Assembly (NCBI GenBank): GCA_035691065.1
Contig: DASSJT010000157.1
Span: forward strand, 1-64,000
Length of the DNA: 64,000 nt
Direction of reading: 5' to 3'
Source of the DNA: DASSJT01 sp035691065
GTDB lineage: Bacteria; Actinomycetota; Actinomycetes; Actinomycetales; Dermatophilaceae
Below are positions 50,081 to 57,515 of this stretch, in pieces. The notes under the pieces are model-generated. The model was not told the DNA's origin and made no database searches. It was given only the letters and a program-made list of their open reading frames with translations. Made by a program: the position numbers and the translations under genes. How positions within the stretch are numbered: the first letter of the stretch is position 1; every line of letters starts with the position of its first letter.

Positions 50081-50962
50081 ATGACCAACCCCAGCGACGA
50101 GCGCATCTCCCACTACGCCCACCCGGAGCGGCTCGTGACGACGGAGTGGCTGGCTGGGCAGATCGAGTCCGGCACGGCTGGCGCGGGCAAGCGGGTGGCG
50201 ATCCTCGAGTCCGACGAGGACGTCCTGCTCTATGACACCGGCCACATCCCAGGTTCGTTCAAGCTCGACTGGCACCAGGACCTCAACGACCCCTTGACCC
50301 GCGACTACGTCGGTGGCGAGCAGTTCGCCCGCGTGATGTCCGCGCGCGGCATCGACCGCGATACGACGGTCGTCCTCTACGGCGACAAGAACAACTGGTG
50401 GGCGGCCTACGCCCTCTGGGTGATGACGCTGTTCGGGCACGAGGACGTGCGACTGCTCGACGGCGGACGCGCCAAGTGGGCGGCCGAGGGACGCGCGATG
50501 ACGCGCGAGGTCCCGCAGGCCAGCCACACGGCATACCCCGTGGTGGAGCGGGTCGACAAGGAGATCCGCGCGTTCAAGGACGACGTAATGGGCCACCTGG
50601 GCGGCGCGCTCGTCGACGTGCGCTCCCCCGGCGAGTACTCCGGCGAGCTCCTGCACATGCCCGACTACCCGCAGGAGGGCGCCATGCGCGGCGGCCACAT
50701 TCCCGGCGCGAAGAGCGTCCCATGGGCCCGTGCGGCCAACGAGGACGGCACCTTCAAGTCGCGTGACGACCTCGAGGACATCTACCAGCGGGAGCAGGGG
50801 CTCGACCCGCACGGCGACACCATCGCCTACTGCCGCATCGGTGAACGGTCGTCCCACACCTGGTTCGTGCTCACCTACCTCCTGGGTTTCGACAAGGTGC
50901 GTAACTACGACGGCTCGTGGACCGAGTGGGGCAACGCCGTGCGCGTTCCCATCGAGCGGTGA
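50081..50962 (+). CDS. sseA: Thiosulfate sulfurtransferase (tandem rhodanese)
   Basis: A 293-residue enzyme with two rhodanese domains. The C-terminal one carries the active cysteine in Y-C-R-I-G-E-R-S (about residue 251); the first domain is inactive, as usual. It transfers sulfane sulfur from thiosulfate to acceptors such as cyanide or thiols. The ATG at 50081 is preceded by TATCGT ending 7 bases before it, so the transcript may be leaderless, although GGGAG also lies close. It precedes sufE by 46 bases, suggesting a sulfur-transfer pair. Confidence 0.92.
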   Translation: MTNPSDERISHYAHPERLVTTEWLAGQIESGTAGAGKRVAILESDEDVLLYDTGHIPGSFKLDWHQDLNDPLTRDYVGGEQFARVMSARGIDRDTTVVLYGDKNNWWAAYALWVMTLFGHEDVRLLDGGRAKWAAEGRAMTREVPQASHTAYPVVERVDKEIRAFKDDVMGHLGGALVDVRSPGEYSGELLHMPDYPQEGAMRGGHIPGAKSVPWARAANEDGTFKSRDDLEDIYQREQGLDPHGDTIAYCRIGERSSHTWFVLTYLLGFDKVRNYDGSWTEWGNAVRVPIER

Positions 50963-51008
50963 GCGACCCGTCGTTCGAGATCGATTGAGTGGTAAGGAGA
51001 TTCACGGC

Positions 51009-51479
51009 ATGACTGCGATGCCGCCCAGCCTGGCCGAGATCGCCGATGACTTCGCCGGCGCCTCGCCGCAGGAGCGGCTCCAGCTGCTGCTGGAGTTCAG
51101 TGACGAGCTGCCCGAACTGCCGGAGAGGTATGCCGGTCAGCCCGGCAAGCTGGAACAGGTCCACGAGTGCCAGTCACCCCTCTTTCTCCTGGTCGAGGTG
51201 GGCGACGAGCCCGCCGACGAGCCCGGCCGGCGGATTGTGAACCTCCACTTCCAGGCCCCGCCCGAGGCCCCGACCACACGCGGCTTCGCGGGCATCCTGC
51301 ACGAGGGCCTCGACGGGCTGACCGTCGAGGAGGTCCTCGGCACCCCGGACGACGCGCCCCTGCATTTCTCGCTCGCCGAGGTCGTCTCGCCGCTTCGCCT
51401 GCGCGGCATGGTGGCGATGCTGAGCCGGATCAAGCGGCAGACCGCGCTCAAGTCCGGCGTCGCCGTCGCATCGGCCTGA
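51009..51479 (+). CDS. sufE: SufE-like cysteine desulfurase partner
   Basis: A 156-residue protein accepting persulfide sulfur from a cysteine desulfurase for iron-sulfur cluster assembly. The acceptor Cys54 lies in V-H-E-C-Q-S-P. Size and fold pattern match SufE. The ATG has an AAGGAG site 9 bases upstream. It lies directly after the rhodanese gene. Confidence 0.92.
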   Translation: MTAMPPSLAEIADDFAGASPQERLQLLLEFSDELPELPERYAGQPGKLEQVHECQSPLFLLVEVGDEPADEPGRRIVNLHFQAPPEAPTTRGFAGILHEGLDGLTVEEVLGTPDDAPLHFSLAEVVSPLRLRGMVAMLSRIKRQTALKSGVAVASA

Positions 51480-51538
51480 CGGGCCGCAACTGGAGGGGCT
51501 TCTGGCGGTTGCTTTGGGGGGCTGCCTCCGGGCGCCGA

Positions 51539-51619
51539 TTCCGGCGGTTGCTGTAGGCCGACCGCTTCCGGCGGTTGCTGTCGGCCGACCGCTTCCGGCG
51601 GTTGCTTCTGGGTCGGCTT
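51539..51619. repeat. 27-bp tandem repeat, about three copies
   Basis: Units at 51539-51565, 51566-51592 and 51593-51619 share TTCCGGCGGTTGCTGTMGGC; the third is degenerate after 15 bases. A weaker copy begins near 51500. The array fills the gap between sufE and the polymerase gene. Confidence 0.8.
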
Positions 51620-51677
51620 TTGCGCGGCTCCCTTCGGGGGGCGCTTGGACGTCGGTGCCCGCGGATAGCGTGCTCGC

Positions 51678-53378
51678 GTGAGCCCCGAGCACGTTGCCGT
51701 CGCCTTCGGACACGGTCTGGGAGCACTCTGGGCCCCCCACGTCTCCTTGACCGGGAGCGAGGCCGAGGTCGTGGCGCACATCCGACGACTCGAGACAGCC
51801 GGCACCCGCTGGGTCTGGTGGTCCGCAGCCGAGGGCGCCCGCCCCCTGGTGGCCGCCGGCGTGGCGCTGGCCCGGTGCTGGGACATCGCGGAGGCTCACC
51901 GGCTCGCCTACGGGGGCTGGCTCGCCGACGCGGGCCGCTGCTGGTCAGCAGTGCGTGGCCTCGATGAGACGACACTTCCAGGCGCTCCGACCGGCGACCT
52001 GTTCGAGGTCGCTGCCACCACCGACGCCGCACTGCCTGAGGACGAGCTGGTGCGTCCTGACGGCCACCTGCGCCCCGATGCCGTGCGCGGGGACTGGCAG
52101 CGCACACCCGGGCGGCTGCTGCGATGGGCGCGAACGGCATACGACGTCGCGGAGCTCCAACGATCGGCCCTCAATGAGGCCGGTCCGCGGGCGGTGACCA
52201 CGGCTCACTCCGAGTCCGCCGCAGCGCTGCTGTGCGAGGAGCTCGCCCGTGACGGACTCCCCATCGACCGGGTGTGCGCTGAGCAGCTGATCGCACAGGC
52301 CGCTGGCCCGCGCACGCGCTCGGAGGGCGAGGCTGCGGAGGTGCGGCGTGACCGTGACCAGGCGGTGCTTCGGCACGCGGCTGGGAATGCAGCCGCAGCG
52401 GCGGCCGTCGACCTGCGTAACCCCGCCCAGGTGCGCCAGCTGCTGGCAGGCGTCGGCATCGTGGTGCCCAACACCCGCAAGTGGGTGCTCGAGCCCTACC
52501 GCGAGACCCATCCGATCGTGGACGCGCTGCTGCTGTGGCGAAAGGCCGAGCGGATCGCGACGACCTATGGATACAGCTGGCTGGACTCCCACGTTGGCCC
52601 CGACGACCGGCTCCGTGGCGGTTGGACCGCCTGTGACGGCGGCGCGGGCCGCATGACCGCCCAGAACGGCCTGCACAACCTGCCGGCTGCCCTGCGACCA
52701 GCCGTTGCCGCACAACCAGACCACGTCTTCGTCCGGGCCGACCTGGGCCAGATCGAGCCGCGGGTGCTGGCGGTGGTGTCCGGCGACCCCCGCTTCGCGG
52801 CCGCCACGCAGGCCGACGACCTCTACGCCCCGGTCGCCGCCGCGCTGGGGGTGGAGCGGCCCGTTGCCAAGGTTGCCGTCCTGGCCGCCATGTACGGTCA
52901 GCGCAGCGGGGCCGCCGGGGAGGCCCTCAAGGGCCTGGAGCGCGCCTACCCGGTTGCCATGGGCTTTCTCGACCGGGCGTATGCCGTGGGGCTGGCCCGC
53001 GGGTCGCTGCGCACCTTCGGGGGCCGGCTGATCCGCAGCGGAAGCGTGCTTGCGGAAGGGGACGATGGCACCCTGGCGGCGAGGGACGCTGCCCGCGGGC
53101 GGTTCGTCCGCAACGCGGTCATTCAGGGCGCTGCGGCCGAGCTGTTCAAGGCCTGGGCGGCAACGGTGCGTGCCATGACGGCCGACCTCGGTGCGCAGAT
53201 CGTCCTGTGCCTGCACGACGAGCTTCTGGTCCATGCTCCGGTGGAGCACGCGGAGGAGGTGCGGACGCGTGTGGTCTCCTCCCTCGAGGACAGCGCCCGG
53301 CGGTGGAGCGGCTCGAGCGCCGTCCGCTTCGTCGCGGACGCGTCCATCATCTCCCGCTGGTCAGACGCGAAGGGCTGA
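51678..53378 (+). CDS. Family A DNA polymerase (bifunctional 3'-5' exonuclease/polymerase-like)
   Basis: A 566-residue PolA-related protein, much shorter than DNA polymerase I (about 900) and lacking a 5' nuclease. The N-terminal 170 residues resemble a 3'-5' exonuclease fold with poorly kept catalytic acids. The polymerase domain has motif A V-R-A-D-L-G-Q-I-E-P-R, motif B R-P-V-A-K-V-A-V-L-A-A-M-Y-G-Q and motif C L-H-D-E-L-L-V. Such extra family A polymerases are widespread in actinobacteria; their role in repair is assumed. GTG at 51678 has TAGCGT ending 6 bases before it and no ribosome site, fitting a leaderless transcript. Confidence 0.88.
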   Translation: MSPEHVAVAFGHGLGALWAPHVSLTGSEAEVVAHIRRLETAGTRWVWWSAAEGARPLVAAGVALARCWDIAEAHRLAYGGWLADAGRCWSAVRGLDETTLPGAPTGDLFEVAATTDAALPEDELVRPDGHLRPDAVRGDWQRTPGRLLRWARTAYDVAELQRSALNEAGPRAVTTAHSESAAALLCEELARDGLPIDRVCAEQLIAQAAGPRTRSEGEAAEVRRDRDQAVLRHAAGNAAAAAAVDLRNPAQVRQLLAGVGIVVPNTRKWVLEPYRETHPIVDALLLWRKAERIATTYGYSWLDSHVGPDDRLRGGWTACDGGAGRMTAQNGLHNLPAALRPAVAAQPDHVFVRADLGQIEPRVLAVVSGDPRFAAATQADDLYAPVAAALGVERPVAKVAVLAAMYGQRSGAAGEALKGLERAYPVAMGFLDRAYAVGLARGSLRTFGGRLIRSGSVLAEGDDGTLAARDAARGRFVRNAVIQGAAAELFKAWAATVRAMTADLGAQIVLCLHDELLVHAPVEHAEEVRTRVVSSLEDSARRWSGSSAVRFVADASIISRWSDAKG

Positions 53379-53405
53379 CGCCGGGGTGGCGTGCCTCAGC
53401 GCCGC

Positions 53406-53519
53406 CGGCTCGGCTCGGTGCTGGCCGGCTCGGTGCTGGCCGGCTCGGCTCAGTGCTGGCGGCTCAGTGCTGGCGGCTCAGTGCTCGCGGCTGAGTGTTG
53501 CTGACTCAGCGTTGCCGGC
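53406..53519. repeat. Degenerate 14-15-bp tandem array between convergent genes
   Basis: About eight copies of CGGCTCRGTGCTGGC-like units run from just after the polymerase stop to the PAC2 stop, the last few more diverged. The first two copies are identical. It takes the place where a bidirectional terminator would be expected. Confidence 0.8.
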
Positions 53520-54485
53520 TCAGCGCCGTGGATAGCCGCTGCTGTCGTCGGTGCCGGCGTCCTTGTCGTCGTCGGACACGGTGCGCAGGAACTCCTCGAA
53601 CTCGGCGCCGATCTCCTCTGCCGAGGGAATCTCGCTCACACCGGTGGCGAGCAGGCTGGGCCGCTGCATCCCCTCGACGAACTGGTCGTACTGCTGCTCC
53701 AGCGCGTTGACGACCTGGGCCACTTCCTCAGACCCGTTGACCTCTCGAGCAATCTCCGCTCGGTTGATCCCCGCCGCGGCGACGAGCGCGTCGTTGGGCA
53801 GGTTGAGGCCAGTGTGGTCGACGATGGCGTTGAGGGCGGCCACCGCACCGTCGGGGAACTCCGCCTGGGAGAGGTAATGCGGCACGTGGATGGCGAAGCC
53901 GATCGCATCGTGACCCGACTCGCCGAGGCGCAGCTCGAGCAGGGCGCTGAGGCTGGCAGGAACTTGCACCCGGCCGAACAGCGGGTTGTCCTCGCCCAGC
54001 AGCCGCGGGTTGGTCGCGTGGCGGCTCAGGCCCAGCGGGCGGGTGTGCGGCACGGCCATGGGGATGCCGTGCGCCGTGACCGTGAGCGTGATGCCGAGGT
54101 CGACGATGATCTCGCGGATCGCCTCGATGACCCGCTCCCACTGGTAGTCGGGCTCGCTGCCGGCGAGGAGGTAGTAGGGCGTGCTGTCACGGTCGGCGAG
54201 GCGGTAGAGCAGCAGGGCAGGGTCGTCGTACGAAGCCCAGCGGTTCGCGTCGAACACCATGGCGGGGCGGCGGCCGCGGTAGTCGATCAGCTGGTCGACG
54301 TCGAACGACGCCACCACGGTGGCCTCGCCGGAGGCCAGGAGGTGCTCGGTCAGGAGGCGCTGGGTGTGGCCCGCGTCGATGAACCCGCCGAGCGACACGA
54401 TGAGCACTCCCCCGGGGCTACCCGATCGCCGCGTCAGCGCGCGGCCATCGGATTCGTAGCGGTAGAGCTCGGATGGGTTGAGCAC
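53520..54485 (-). CDS. PAC2 family protein
   Basis: A 321-residue protein of the PAC2 (proteasome assembly chaperone 2) fold: L-I-V-S-L-G-G-F-I-D-A-G-H-T at the start, F-D-V-D-Q-L-I-D-Y-R-G-R-R-P and later H-V-P-H-Y-L. Actinobacterial members are common, with unproved function. The acidic C-terminal tail is disordered. GTG start has GAAAGG 6-7 bases away. Confidence 0.88.
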   Translation of the reverse strand: MLNPSELYRYESDGRALTRRSGSPGGVLIVSLGGFIDAGHTQRLLTEHLLASGEATVVASFDVDQLIDYRGRRPAMVFDANRWASYDDPALLLYRLADRDSTPYYLLAGSEPDYQWERVIEAIREIIVDLGITLTVTAHGIPMAVPHTRPLGLSRHATNPRLLGEDNPLFGRVQVPASLSALLELRLGESGHDAIGFAIHVPHYLSQAEFPDGAVAALNAIVDHTGLNLPNDALVAAAGINRAEIAREVNGSEEVAQVVNALEQQYDQFVEGMQRPSLLATGVSEIPSAEEIGAEFEEFLRTVSDDDKDAGTDDSSGYPRR

Positions 54486-55008
54486 AAGGGTGCCTTTCGT
54501 GCGGGGCCGCCAAGCGGCCCGGGTCTGGACGGCGGTCGGTCGGACCGGTCGGTCTGGGTGGCCACAGCAGGTGCCTGCTGCCCATTCACCTAGTCAACGC
54601 CAGCCGACGTCGAGTTGATTCCGGACCTGCCTCCCCAGTCTCCCTGTGATGACGTCCTGACCGCGCATCACCCGGCGAGCGCGGCGGCTGCGTCAGCACG
54701 GCTGCAAGGCCGCAAAGCGGCAACGCCGTAACACCGCAAGGCCGCAACGCAGCAAACACAGCCCTGCCAACCGACGGCGCCGGCTGCTCGGGCCGACCCC
54801 AGTCGCCAACCCGGCGGCGCGGGCTGGTCGGCGAACCAGTCGGAAATTCGTTCTTGCATTCCCGTCAGAGTGTGGTAGAACATGAAACGGAACAGTTTCG
54901 TTTCATCGATTTCCCGGTCCACTGGAGGATCGGCCCGGTTCCGGGCCGACCGCCGGGGGGACCGATAGGTTGGCCCAGCAGCCGGCCCTGACCCGGAAGG
55001 AGGCAGCG
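54486..55008. other. Intergenic region before the TetR gene
   Basis: The 520 bases between the divergent PAC2 and TetR genes hold no convincing gene. Positions 54705-54757 are a degenerate CCGCAA/GGCAACG repeat that opens a spurious minus-strand frame. The promoter and operator of the TetR gene lie at 54854-54906. Confidence 0.5.
54854..54906 (+). promoter_or_regulatory. Promoter overlapping a TetR-type palindromic operator
   Basis: TTGCAT (54854-54859) and TAGAAC (54876-54881) are 16 bases apart. Directly after the -10 box lies a palindrome, ATGAAACG (54882-54889) with CGTTTCAT (54899-54906), 9-base centre. A dimeric regulator bound here would block initiation; the encoded TetR protein is the obvious candidate. 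Confidence 0.65.
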
Positions 55009-55623
55009 ATGTCACCTCTCGAAGCAGCTGCCGCCGTCCGGACGCGGCCCCGCGTCGAAGGACAGCGCGAGGAGGAGATCCTGCGCGCGGCCCTGGACGT
55101 GCTGGGCGAGGTGGGCTATGACCGGCTCACCTTCGACTTGGTCGCCGCCGAGGCCAAGGCCTCCAAGGCGACGCTCTACCGGCGCTGGCCCCACAAGCGC
55201 GACCTGGTCATCGACGCGGTGGGCCTGCTCATCGGCTGTCCCGCGGAGCAAGACCCGCACACCGGGTCGCTGCGGGAGGACCTGCTGGCGCAGGCCTGTG
55301 CCGATGGGGGCCTCGTCGACGACCGGCTGGTCGCCGCCTGGGGCTCCCTCCTGCCGATCCTCCACCGCGATCCCGAGCTGCTGAGCGGGATCCAGGCGCG
55401 CTTCGTCGCGCCCAAGATGGCGGCTACACGGCAGGTTTTCGCCCATGCCCAGGAGCGCGGTGAGATCGGCAACGACGCCGACCTCGACACCCTGCTCATG
55501 ATCCTGCCGGCCATGTGCTTCCACGAGGCGCTGATGACCGGCCGACGCCCCGGAAGGGAGCGCGTCACGCAGCTGCTGGACTCCGTCGTCCTGCCAGCCT
55601 GCGCGGCCACCGTGGCCGACTAG
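55009..55623 (+). CDS. TetR family transcriptional regulator
   Basis: A 204-residue regulator. The N-terminal helix-turn-helix (about residues 18-65) contains T-F-D-L-V-A-A-E-A-K-A-S-K-A-T-L-Y-R-R-W, typical of TetR; the C-terminal ligand domain is of the TetR_C type often found with efflux pumps. ATG at 55009 has a GGAAGGAGG site 6 bases upstream. It probably controls itself and the MFS exporter 155 bases downstream through the palindrome at 54882. Confidence 0.92.
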   Translation: MSPLEAAAAVRTRPRVEGQREEEILRAALDVLGEVGYDRLTFDLVAAEAKASKATLYRRWPHKRDLVIDAVGLLIGCPAEQDPHTGSLREDLLAQACADGGLVDDRLVAAWGSLLPILHRDPELLSGIQARFVAPKMAATRQVFAHAQERGEIGNDADLDTLLMILPAMCFHEALMTGRRPGRERVTQLLDSVVLPACAATVAD

Positions 55624-55778
55624 GCGACGACCAGGCGCTCTCCTCCACCACCGCACCACACACCGCCCGTTTCGGGACGCCGCCGTCCCGCGATCCGACG
55701 TGCCCGCTACTTGGGTACGCCACGCCCTCATTCACCCATGCCCTGAGTCACCCAGTCACCACCTTGAGAGGGGAACCC

Positions 55779-57338
55779 ATGTCCTCAACCACCCTTGAGG
55801 AGATCCGCGAACCCGCGGATGACTTCACGTCACACGACGCACCGCCCCGCAAGCTCGGGCTCGCCCTGATCCTGATCTGCGCGGCCCAGCTCATGATCGT
55901 CCTGGACGCGACGATCGTGAACATCGCTCTGCCCCACCTGCAGGCGGACCTGCACTTCTCCCAGGCGAACCTGCAGTGGGTCGTCACCATCTACACGCTC
56001 GCGTTCGGCGGCGTCCTGCTCCTGGGCGGACGCCTCGGCGACCTCTACGGCAGGCGCCGGCTGTTCATCAGCGGTGTGGTGCTCTTCGCACTTGCGTCCC
56101 TGGCTGGCGGCCTCGCCACCAACGAGACCATGATGCTGGCCGCGCGTGCTGTGCAGGGCCTGGGCGGGGCGCTGGCCGCACCGAATGCCCTGGCGCTGAT
56201 CACCACGACCTTCCCCGCTGGGAAGGAGCGCAACCGGGCCATGGGGGTGTTCGCCGCGATGTCCGGCGCCGGCGCCGCGATCGGCCTGATCCTCGGTGGT
56301 GCCCTGACCGAGATCGACTGGCGCTGGAACTTCTTCATCAATGTCCCCATCGGCATCGTGGTGGCTGCGATGGCACCGCGTGTGCTCACCGAGTCCGACG
56401 GCGGCACGGGTGGCCTCGACATCCCCGGCGCGGCCACGTCCGTGGCGGGCCTGGCCTCGCTGGTCTACGGGCTCACCCACGCGGCGACGACCTCCTGGTC
56501 CGATACCTGGACCGTGACCTACCTCGGCGTCGGGGTTGCGCTGCTGCTCGCCTTCGTCGTGATCGAGCGCACCACGAAGCACCCGCTGCTGCCCCTGCGG
56601 ATCCCCGCCAACCGGACCCGCGGGACAGCGTTCCTCGTGATGCTCATCGTGGGGGCCGCCCTGTTCGCGATGTTCTTCTTCCTCGGCCAGTACATCCAGA
56701 ACGTCCTGGGGTACTCGTCGATGAAGACCGGCCTCGCGTTTCTGCCCTTCTCCTTCGGCATCGTCGCATCTGCGCAGGTCGCATCGGCGCTCATGTCGAG
56801 GGTCGACCCGCGGTGGACAGCGGGCACAGGTGGCGTCCTGGCCATGACCGGCATGTGGGGCTTCTCGAGACTCGGCGTCGACAGCACCTACGCCGCCGAC
56901 CTCCTGCCCTGGATCATCGTCCTCGCCTTCGGCATGGGCCTCATCTTCGTCCCGATGACGCTGACTGCCGTGCACGGCGTGGAGCACGAGGACTCCTCCG
57001 TGGCCTCCGCGGTGCTCAACACGATGCAGCAGATCGGCGGCACGCTGGGTCTGGCCACGCTCAGCACCGTCTTCGTGAGCGCTCTCAAGAACAAGGCAGC
57101 TGAGCTGGTTGCTGCTGCCCAGGCGAGCGTCCCGCCCGGCACTCCCGGCCCGAGCGCACAGCAGATGGCCGCGGCCAAGAAGGCGATCGAGACCCAGGCG
57201 TGGACGTACGGGGCCAGCCAGGCGTACGTCGTGGCCGCGATCATGATGGCGGTGGCCGCGCTGATCACCTTCGCCTTCCTCAACGTGAAGCACCGCGAGC
57301 TGGCCCACGACGGCGCGGAGCCCGTGACCGTCGGCTGA
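55779..57338 (+). CDS. MFS multidrug exporter, DHA2 (EmrB/QacA) family
   Basis: A 519-residue drug:proton antiporter with about 14 membrane helices. Family motifs: L-D-A-T-I-V-N-I-A-L-P in helix 1, G-R-L-G-D-L-Y-G-R-R-R in the first cytoplasmic loop, and a G-x8-G-x3-G-P/A-like region in helix 5 (AAIGLILGG). ATG has GAGAGGGG upstream. Together with the TetR gene it forms a classic inducible efflux unit; the exported compound is unknown. Confidence 0.93.
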   Translation: MSSTTLEEIREPADDFTSHDAPPRKLGLALILICAAQLMIVLDATIVNIALPHLQADLHFSQANLQWVVTIYTLAFGGVLLLGGRLGDLYGRRRLFISGVVLFALASLAGGLATNETMMLAARAVQGLGGALAAPNALALITTTFPAGKERNRAMGVFAAMSGAGAAIGLILGGALTEIDWRWNFFINVPIGIVVAAMAPRVLTESDGGTGGLDIPGAATSVAGLASLVYGLTHAATTSWSDTWTVTYLGVGVALLLAFVVIERTTKHPLLPLRIPANRTRGTAFLVMLIVGAALFAMFFFLGQYIQNVLGYSSMKTGLAFLPFSFGIVASAQVASALMSRVDPRWTAGTGGVLAMTGMWGFSRLGVDSTYAADLLPWIIVLAFGMGLIFVPMTLTAVHGVEHEDSSVASAVLNTMQQIGGTLGLATLSTVFVSALKNKAAELVAAAQASVPPGTPGPSAQQMAAAKKAIETQAWTYGASQAYVVAAIMMAVAALITFAFLNVKHRELAHDGAEPVTVG

Positions 57339-57359
57339 GGTCGCACTGGCCGAAAGGAA

Positions 57360-57395
57360 GCCGGAAAGCACGCAGGAAAGCAAGCAGGAAAGCAG
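57360..57395. repeat. 12-bp tandem repeat, three copies
   Basis: GCCGGAAAGCAC, GCAGGAAAGCAA and GCAGGAAAGCAG follow the MFS stop codon directly and precede two hairpins. Confidence 0.75.
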
Positions 57396-57402
57396 GCACG
57401 AT

Positions 57403-57437
57403 GGAAGGCCCCCGCGGTTGTCTCCCGGGGGCCTTCC
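57403..57437. terminator. 12-bp perfect hairpin
   Basis: GGAAGGCCCCCG (57403-57414) pairs with CGGGGGCCTTCC (57426-57437) around 11 bases. Lies between the convergent MFS and hrpA genes; likely the MFS terminator. Confidence 0.75.
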
Positions 57438-57453
57438 CGCGCCTGCACGCCGA

Positions 57454-57496
57454 GCCGGCCCACCGGCATACCTCAGGGGTATGCCGGTGGGCCGGC
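57454..57496. terminator. 19-bp perfect hairpin, GTATGCC palindromic element
   Basis: GCCGGCCCACCGGCATACC (57454-57472) and its exact reverse complement (57478-57496) flank a 5-base loop. It is the most perfect member of the dispersed element also seen at 3590-3669 and 10757-10790 and probably terminates transcription from both sides. Confidence 0.75.
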
Positions 57497-57515
57497 ACTG
57501 ACCAGGACGCTCGGG

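Noticed and set aside
54668..55015. A 115-codon minus-strand frame
   Set aside because: Its C-terminal part is made by the CCGCAA repeat and it covers the tetR operator; no start signal.
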